From Paenibacillus pabuli (GTDB lineage: Bacteria; Bacillota; Bacilli; Paenibacillales; Paenibacillaceae): 64,000 nt of DNA. Position numbers and translations under genes: made by a program. This document shows positions 59,174 through 64,000 of the stretch, one piece after another. Location: positions 4,712,001-4,776,000 of the forward strand of contig NZ_CP073714.1 of NCBI RefSeq assembly GCF_023101145.1. Reading direction: 5' to 3'. The notes beneath the pieces were generated by a model that had not been told where the DNA came from, did no database searches, and was given only the letters and a program-made list of their open reading frames with translations. Each line of letters opens with the position of its first letter. The stretch's first letter is position 1.

Positions 59174-61093
59174 TTAAATTTCAGCTTTCAATACTTCTTC
59201 ACCGGTCGTAATTGCTCCCAATTTCACAGGCAGAACCTGCTTGTAATCTGCTGTATTCGTAACGACCATCGCCGTTGTAATGTCATATTCCTTGGCGATT
59301 TGATCAAGTTCAAACGTGAGCAATTTGTCCCCTGCCTGTACACGTGCTCCCGTAGCAACATGGGCTTCAAAATACTGACCGCGCAGTTTCACGGTGTTGA
59401 TTCCCACATGGATCAGAAGCTCCATTCCGTTATCACTGCGAACGACGATCGCATGTTTTGTTTTGAACACATTCATGATGGTACCTGTAACTGGTGACAC
59501 CAGTTCGCCCACCGTTGGAACAAATGCCACACCTTTACCCATCAATTCATCGCCAAACGTTGGATCATTGACTTCTTTAAGTGCGATCGCTTTACCTGTC
59601 ATCGGTGCAACAGCTACCGCATCACTTGTTGGTGTTGGAGCATCCATTTCGTCCACGTTCACGGTTGCAGCATTGCTGGACGGTACCGCCGCTGGTGTCG
59701 CAGAAGCGCCTGGTGAGAATTGAGCGAGCGCCTCAGCGTCTCCTTCTTCTTCCTTGATTCCGAATGCAGTCGACATAATCGCCCCTACTACAAAGGCTAG
59801 GATCATACCACCGAGGGAATACCAGAACGTCTGTCCAATCAGGGCGGGCAGTCCAGGAAGTCCGCCGTTACCTGCAAGCACATAAGCCTTTGCCCCGAAG
59901 GCCAGGGCAAATCCGCCACCTACAGCACTACCGATCATTGCTGCAGCAAACGGTTTTTTATATTTCATGTTCACGCCGTACATTGCTGGCTCGGTTACAC
60001 CCATCAGAGCTGTGAAGCTGGTGGACAATGCAACAGTTTTCAGCTTTTTGTCTTTTGCACGGAAGAATACGCCCAACGTCGCTCCGGCCTGTCCCATATT
60101 GGAGATATACGTCAGTGGCAAGAATTTATCAAAGCCTAATGTAGCAATATTGCTCAGGATGATCGGTACGAGCGCATAGTGCATACCAGTCATAATAATG
60201 AGCGCCATCGCGCCGCCCAGAACGATACCCGCAATTAATCCGCCTTCATTCAGCAGCCAGTTAATACCACCGGATAAGCCGCTACCTACAAATGTACCAA
60301 GTGGTCCAATCGCAATCAGCGTTACGGGAACCATAACAAGCAAAGTAATCAGCGGCACAAGCAATAGCTTGAGTGCAGCAGGGATAACGCGGTCAACCCA
60401 CTTCTCAACATAGGACATCAACCATACAGCGAGTAAAATCGGAATTACAGATGAAGCATAACTTACTGCTGTAACCGGGATTCCCAAAAATCCAACCGAT
60501 TCACCGCTAGATAACAATGTTGTCATGTCTGGATACATTAGGGCTGTTCCCAGTGCAATCGCAACAAATGGATTACTGCCAAATTTACGAGCAGCGCTGA
60601 CTGCAATCAGTAAAGGAAGGTAATGGAATACGCCGTCACCAATGGCTGAAAGAATACGGTACGTATCTGTTCCAGCAGACATCCAGCCTACAGACACGAA
60701 CAGGGCAAGTAATCCTTTGAGCATACCCGCAGCTGTAATCGCTGGCAGCATTGGTGCGAAGACACCCGCAATCGTCTCAAAAATATTAAGAATTACATTT
60801 TTATTTTTTTCCGGTTTAGCCTGTTTATTTTCTGAACTTTGCTGTATTGCCGGATGTTCCTTCACCATCGCATCGAATACTTTGGATACGTCATTCCCGA
60901 TAATCACCTGAAATTGATCTCCTGAGATATTCGTTCCCATGACTTTGTCCAGCTTCTTGAGTGAGTTATTGTCCACTTTATCGTTGTCTTTCAGATCAAA
61001 GCGCAGTCGAGTAACGCAGTGATACACCGAGTTGATATTGTTTGTTCCCCCAACGGCTTTGATGATTTCCTGTGCCGTTTCCTGATGTTTCAT
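59174..61093 (-). CDS. PTS beta-glucoside transporter subunit IIBCA (operon 2)
   Basis: A 639-residue IIBCA permease. The start MKHQETAQEIIKAVGG is eight bases after AGGAGG; the ATG two codons upstream is too close. IIB carries Cys26 (HCVTRLRF); IIC spans about 105–460, with GVTEPAMYGVNMKYKKPFA; IIA has the phospho-His near 562 (LLIHVGINTVKLRG). A Ala/Pro/Thr/Ser-rich linker (about 470–505) precedes IIA. It shares the same domain order with the operon 1 transporter but is clearly diverged, so the two probably take different aryl- or diglucosides. Controlled by a RAT/terminator directly upstream. Confidence 0.95.
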   Translation of the reverse strand: MKHQETAQEIIKAVGGTNNINSVYHCVTRLRFDLKDNDKVDNNSLKKLDKVMGTNISGDQFQVIIGNDVSKVFDAMVKEHPAIQQSSENKQAKPEKNKNVILNIFETIAGVFAPMLPAITAAGMLKGLLALFVSVGWMSAGTDTYRILSAIGDGVFHYLPLLIAVSAARKFGSNPFVAIALGTALMYPDMTTLLSSGESVGFLGIPVTAVSYASSVIPILLAVWLMSYVEKWVDRVIPAALKLLLVPLITLLVMVPVTLIAIGPLGTFVGSGLSGGINWLLNEGGLIAGIVLGGAMALIIMTGMHYALVPIILSNIATLGFDKFLPLTYISNMGQAGATLGVFFRAKDKKLKTVALSTSFTALMGVTEPAMYGVNMKYKKPFAAAMIGSAVGGGFALAFGAKAYVLAGNGGLPGLPALIGQTFWYSLGGMILAFVVGAIMSTAFGIKEEEGDAEALAQFSPGASATPAAVPSSNAATVNVDEMDAPTPTSDAVAVAPMTGKAIALKEVNDPTFGDELMGKGVAFVPTVGELVSPVTGTIMNVFKTKHAIVVRSDNGMELLIHVGINTVKLRGQYFEAHVATGARVQAGDKLLTFELDQIAKEYDITTAMVVTNTADYKQVLPVKLGAITTGEEVLKAEI

Positions 61094-61118
61094 GATCATT
61101 TCCTCCTTATTTTTCCAA

Positions 61119-61196
61119 TAAAAAATACCCGAACAAATAACCACGTATTCTACGTGTCATTCATTCGGGTATTGCCTGATTGAACAGTAACAAGCC
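61119..61196 (-). promoter_or_regulatory. RAT antiterminator and terminator before PTS operon 2 transporter
   Basis: The RAT at 61167–61196 (GGCTTGTTACTG… CAGGCAATACCC) overlaps the left arm of a terminator (AATACCCGAA with TTGTTCGGGTATT, then TTTTTATT; 61119–61173). An inner CACGTA/TACGTG stem is enclosed. This is the classical LicT/SacY switch. No separate promoter is evident between licT2 and this site. Confidence 0.9.
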
Positions 61197-61237
61197 CATT
61201 TGATATTTAGTTAGGTTCTGGTTCATGTTCTTATCAT

Positions 61238-62080
61238 TCATTGCTCACGCTTCGGTTTCATCAACCGCTCCAGATGAAGGGTCAGATACAACTGTTCCGA
61301 ATGTGTCATATCATACTGATAGTTCTTATGGATAAAAGTCTCAATCTTGCCGATACATTTGAAGGTTTCGGGATAGTTTTTCCGAACGACCTCGTATAAA
61401 TACTCCTCCGCATCGTCATGTGACGAGTGAGTAATTACGCGTTGGCAGAAATACTTCAAATGAGTAATGAAACGGAAATAGTTGACGCTATCTTCATCCA
61501 ATTCAACATTGAAGTGATATTTGATAATGTTCATGATCTCCTGGAGCAGCTGCATCAGATGAGTGACATCGTTCATGGAATCATTAACTTCCGCATTGAT
61601 GAAATGCAGCGCGATGTTGCATATTTCATCCTTCGGAAACTCCACATCCAGCCTTTCCTTGAGCAAGGTGAGCGCTTCCCGGGCCACGTCGAACTCGGCC
61701 TTGTAAAAATGCTGCACTTCCCAGGAGAGCGGATTGCGAGTAATCATTCCCTTTTCCAGACGCTGGACAGCAAAATGAATGTGATCAGACAGTGAGACAT
61801 AAATCCCGTCACTGATGGTTTTGTTCAATTGTGTACGCGCCAGCGTCACAATATCATCTGTCGCCTGCAGGATTTCAATCGGCACTTCCGTGACGATGGA
61901 CTTGAACTTCTCATAGATCGATGCATCCTGAAGCCGGAATACTTTCTCGATCCGCTCTTCATCAATCTCATCGCCTGCCTTGAACTTAAACCCGATACCC
62001 CGGCCGAGGATCAGCAGTTCCTGATTTTTGTCATCCACGGTACTGACAATATTGTTATTAAATATCTGTTTAATAATCAT
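61238..62080 (-). CDS. licT: LicT/BglG family antiterminator (operon 2)
   Basis: A 280-residue antiterminator: CAT domain (1–55, MIIKQIFNNNIVSTVDDKNQ), PRD1 with His in LSDHIHFAVQRL and NIALHFINAEV, and PRD2 with His in ITHLKYFCQRV and YLTLHLERL. It has the same architecture as the operon 1 protein but many substitutions in the CAT domain. GGTGG precedes the ATG. It is itself preceded by a RAT/terminator and a promoter with a cre site, so its synthesis depends both on CcpA and on its own activity. Confidence 0.94.
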   Translation of the reverse strand: MIIKQIFNNNIVSTVDDKNQELLILGRGIGFKFKAGDEIDEERIEKVFRLQDASIYEKFKSIVTEVPIEILQATDDIVTLARTQLNKTISDGIYVSLSDHIHFAVQRLEKGMITRNPLSWEVQHFYKAEFDVAREALTLLKERLDVEFPKDEICNIALHFINAEVNDSMNDVTHLMQLLQEIMNIIKYHFNVELDEDSVNYFRFITHLKYFCQRVITHSSHDDAEEYLYEVVRKNYPETFKCIGKIETFIHKNYQYDMTHSEQLYLTLHLERLMKPKREQ

Positions 62081-62109
62081 TATGGACCCACCTGTTTTTT
62101 TTGAGGATT

Positions 62110-62185
62110 AAAAAAGGGCAAAACCAAAATAGAAATAATAAAATCATTTCCATAGTGGTTTTGCCCGCATTACCGGTAACAAGCC
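62110..62185 (-). promoter_or_regulatory. RAT antiterminator and terminator before licT2 (autoregulation)
   Basis: The RAT at 62157–62185 (GGCTTGTTACCGG… GCGGGCAAAACC) overlaps the left arm of a strong terminator: GGGCAAAACCA pairs with TGGTTTTGCCC (62116–62125 side) and is followed by six T. Confidence 0.93.
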
Positions 62186-62193
62186 TCGGATAT

Positions 62194-62222
62194 AATCTAT
62201 CATAACCTGAAAACGGTGTCAA
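62194..62222 (-). promoter_or_regulatory. Sigma-A promoter of operon 2 with overlapping cre site
   Basis: On the minus strand TTGACA (62217–62222) and TAGATT (62194–62199) are 17 bp apart. TGAAAACGGTGTCA on the plus strand (62208–62221) fits the cre consensus TGWNANCGNTNWCA at every position and covers the -35, so CcpA should repress the operon on glucose. Confidence 0.85.
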
Positions 62223-62354
62223 CCAAAAATGCTACCACTGTAAATTCACAACATCCCACATACATGCAACATTTCCCTTAAATTCCACGTTAAAAGAAAT
62301 ATAAGTTTTATTGTTTACCTTTTATCAATTAAACAAACAGGAGGATTCTTTCCA

Positions 62355-63380
62355 ATGAACAAATTCAAATCCGTTACAGCAACTCTTGCAGCCATAACCC
62401 TGCTATTATCCGCAACCCCCATATCCGCAGCAACACAGAGCAATTCCTCAGCAGTAATAGCAAATACTCAGGCTTCCCTGAATCTTGATGAAACAGCGCT
62501 GAAACGATTAACCGAAGCCATCACAGCCTTGGTAGGTAAACAGACGGTGCAATTCACCAGTTCCAGTCCAGGGCTGGGCTCTGACGAGTTGTCGGTGGAA
62601 GGCATCGTTAAGGGAGCCGCAACCGCTATGTCTTCGCAGGTCTATAATAAAAAAGAAGATCGTGTAGAATCGACCATTCTGATCTACCAAGCTTCAGATA
62701 TACATAAATTTATGGATAATGCGCTTCGTCTCAAAATAGACAGCTTTCTGAAATCATTTGACCCCAAGGAAACCTTCAAGCCTGATGCCGTGTGGCGGGT
62801 CAATCATCCAGGCAAAGAAAGCGGCCTCAAAAACTATTGGGTAATCTGGGGAGAACATCAAAGTGTTTACATCGATATAGACAACAACAATGAAATTACA
62901 GCCAGCTTCACGTACGCCCTGCAAAAAGCTGATGCTTCCCTGACCAACAAAGCCAGAAACGCATTGAAAACCTTGGGCATTTCCCAAAAGAAGGCGTTTG
63001 ATTATGTGCTGCGTCAGCAAAATGGAAAAGACTCCTTCTGGAATTATCGCGATGACGGAGATATTAATCATGTATTTATTGGAGCCAAGACAGGCAAGGT
63101 ATGGGCAGTCCAAAATGACTTTGGCAAGGACTGGAGCGGGTACAAGGATTTCAACAAATCCTTCGCCAAACCTAAATTGAGCAAATCACAAGCCTTGTCC
63201 GCTGCCTCACCGAAGGTAAAATTCCTTTTTGGCATCCAACTGAAAGGCTATACGGTCACAATTAAAGAAAATCAGTACACCTTTACGAAAAAAGGAGCTG
63301 CTACCGTTGTTGGGGAAATCAACAAAAAAGGGATATTCTATTCGCTTGAGGTTCAGCCATTGAATGGTGTGCGGAATTAG
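62355..63380 (+). CDS. Secreted protein of unknown function
   Basis: A 341-residue protein with a Sec signal peptide (KSVTATLAAITLLLSATP, cleavage near AAT around residue 26). The mature region is Lys/Asp/Asn-rich without Cys. Motifs such as ALKTLGISQKKAFDYVLR, AKTGKVWAVQ and KLSKSQALSAASPKV recall PepSY-like modules, but the match is too loose to name. GGAGG lies ten bases before the ATG. It is flanked by the licT2 promoter region and a convergent phosphoesterase gene; no operon partner. Confidence 0.75.
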   Translation: MNKFKSVTATLAAITLLLSATPISAATQSNSSAVIANTQASLNLDETALKRLTEAITALVGKQTVQFTSSSPGLGSDELSVEGIVKGAATAMSSQVYNKKEDRVESTILIYQASDIHKFMDNALRLKIDSFLKSFDPKETFKPDAVWRVNHPGKESGLKNYWVIWGEHQSVYIDIDNNNEITASFTYALQKADASLTNKARNALKTLGISQKKAFDYVLRQQNGKDSFWNYRDDGDINHVFIGAKTGKVWAVQNDFGKDWSGYKDFNKSFAKPKLSKSQALSAASPKVKFLFGIQLKGYTVTIKENQYTFTKKGAATVVGEINKKGIFYSLEVQPLNGVRN

Positions 63381-63470
63381 TCAGCCATCTGCATACAAAA
63401 GGATACACGGGCCTTGTATAAAAGCAATCACATGAAACATGTCTATCCGTCATCTTTTGGAATGGAGTAC

Positions 63471-63505
63471 AACTATGAGCCCTCCGACGGAAGGGCTCAT
63501 AGTTA
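63471..63505. terminator. Hairpin between convergent genes
   Basis: AACTATGAGCCCT and AGGGCTCATAGTT pair, with a further CCG/CGG at the top and one bulge. Neither side has a strong T-run, so termination may be weak. Confidence 0.55.
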
Positions 63506-63519
63506 CTAATTATCACTGA

Positions 63520-64000
63520 TTATTGCTGGAATGTCACATGAATCTGTACAATCTCGGATCGACTGCTTGTGCGAATCGGAGGTCCCCAGAAGCCAAATCC
63601 AGAGGTCACGATAGAGTGCATGGACCCTTTTTGGAGATAACCCCAATCATTCTCGTAGATGGCCTTAGTAATAAACTGAGCGGGGGCGATCTGACCACGA
63701 TGGGTGTGCCCAGACACAACCAGATCCACATGGTTTTGCTCCGCAATATCCAGATCATAAGGCTGGTGATCCATCATGAGCACAGGCTTGCTCAAGTCAG
63801 TATCCTGCATCAACGTCGCTACTTCTGCCCGATCCTTCTCTGTCCGGTCTTTCCGTCCAATTAGCGTAATCTTATCGTCCAATGTAATTTTATCATCATA
63901 CAGAACTTGCATATTACTCTTCTCCAGAGCGGAAATCAGATCCTCGATCGGACCATCATACTTGTCATGATTGCCCAGTGAGGCGTACACGCCGTAAGGG
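63520..64000 (-). CDS. Calcineurin-like metallophosphoesterase, N-terminus outside the window
   Basis: The C-terminal 159 residues of a metallophosphoesterase are visible; the open frame continues past the window end. Seen are YASLGNHDKYDG (metal motif GNHD), PVLMMDHQPYD and VDLVVSGHTHRGQ (metal motif GHTH), with a C-terminal GSMHSIVTSGFGFWGPPIR. This is the YkuE/YpbG-like membrane-associated phosphohydrolase group. A short duplication DDKITLDDKITL is present. The first metal motif (DxH) must lie in the missing part. Confidence 0.9.
   Translation of the reverse strand, partial: PYGVYASLGNHDKYDGPIEDLISALEKSNMQVLYDDKITLDDKITLIGRKDRTEKDRAEVATLMQDTDLSKPVLMMDHQPYDLDIAEQNHVDLVVSGHTHRGQIAPAQFITKAIYENDWGYLQKGSMHSIVTSGFGFWGPPIRTSSRSEIVQIHVTFQQ

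Overview
The window reads as a chromosomal segment of a spore-forming Firmicute, most likely a Paenibacillus. The reasons are the order cotE – mutS – mutL – miaA – hfq, a tyrosine T-box in front of tyrS, LicT/RAT antitermination, a sigma-D-like promoter, strong GGAGG ribosome binding sites with frequent GTG/TTG starts, and moderate GC content. No rRNA, tRNA, CRISPR array, insertion sequence or prophage was seen.

Region 1 (1–18.4 kb, almost all minus strand) is core genome. It runs from spore coat protein CotE and an aromatic-acid-exporter-like protein, through a phage-type amidoligase, MutS, MutL, an RsmJ-like methyltransferase, MiaA and Hfq, to a class A penicillin-binding protein cut by the window edge. 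Upstream lie a three-gene ABC importer of the NitT/TauT/ThiY type and an M32 carboxypeptidase. Region 2 (18.6–27.3 kb) holds a beta carbonic anhydrase, a PadR regulator, a Gly-rich membrane protein coupled to a DUF2653 gene, T-box-controlled tyrS, a pair of genes resembling immunity proteins, SelO, a lipoprotein that appears to start at CTG, and an NCS2 nucleobase permease.

Region 3 (27.6–39.3 kb) is accessory metabolism. A PadR–DUF3533 pair is divergent from a cytochrome P450, with a 20-bp palindrome over both promoters. An AraC–EamA pair and RluF follow. Next comes a plus-strand set of MFS transporter, class III aminotransferase, zinc dehydrogenase and HAD phosphatase. The three enzyme activities match the known logic of azasugar (nojirimycin-type) biosynthesis, and a 206-bp inverted-repeat element sits between two of the genes. 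The motility-linked yjfB gene with a sigma-D-like promoter ends this part.

Region 4 (39.4–57 kb) mixes an AT-rich orphan membrane protein, small enzymes (HAD, GNAT, subtilase, RidA, acyltransferase 3, VOC), a decayed methyltransferase, and an alpha-L-rhamnosidase divergent from its likely AraC activator. Two paralogous beta-glucoside operons flank this region (44.2–48.8 kb and 57.6–62.1 kb). Each has the order licT – PTS IIBCA – GH1 on the minus strand, with RAT/terminator switches ahead of the transporters and ahead of the second licT; the second also has a consensus CcpA cre site. Together with the rhamnosidase they suggest a plant-glycoside-using, rhizosphere-type lifestyle. The window ends with a secreted protein of unknown function and a partial metallophosphoesterase.
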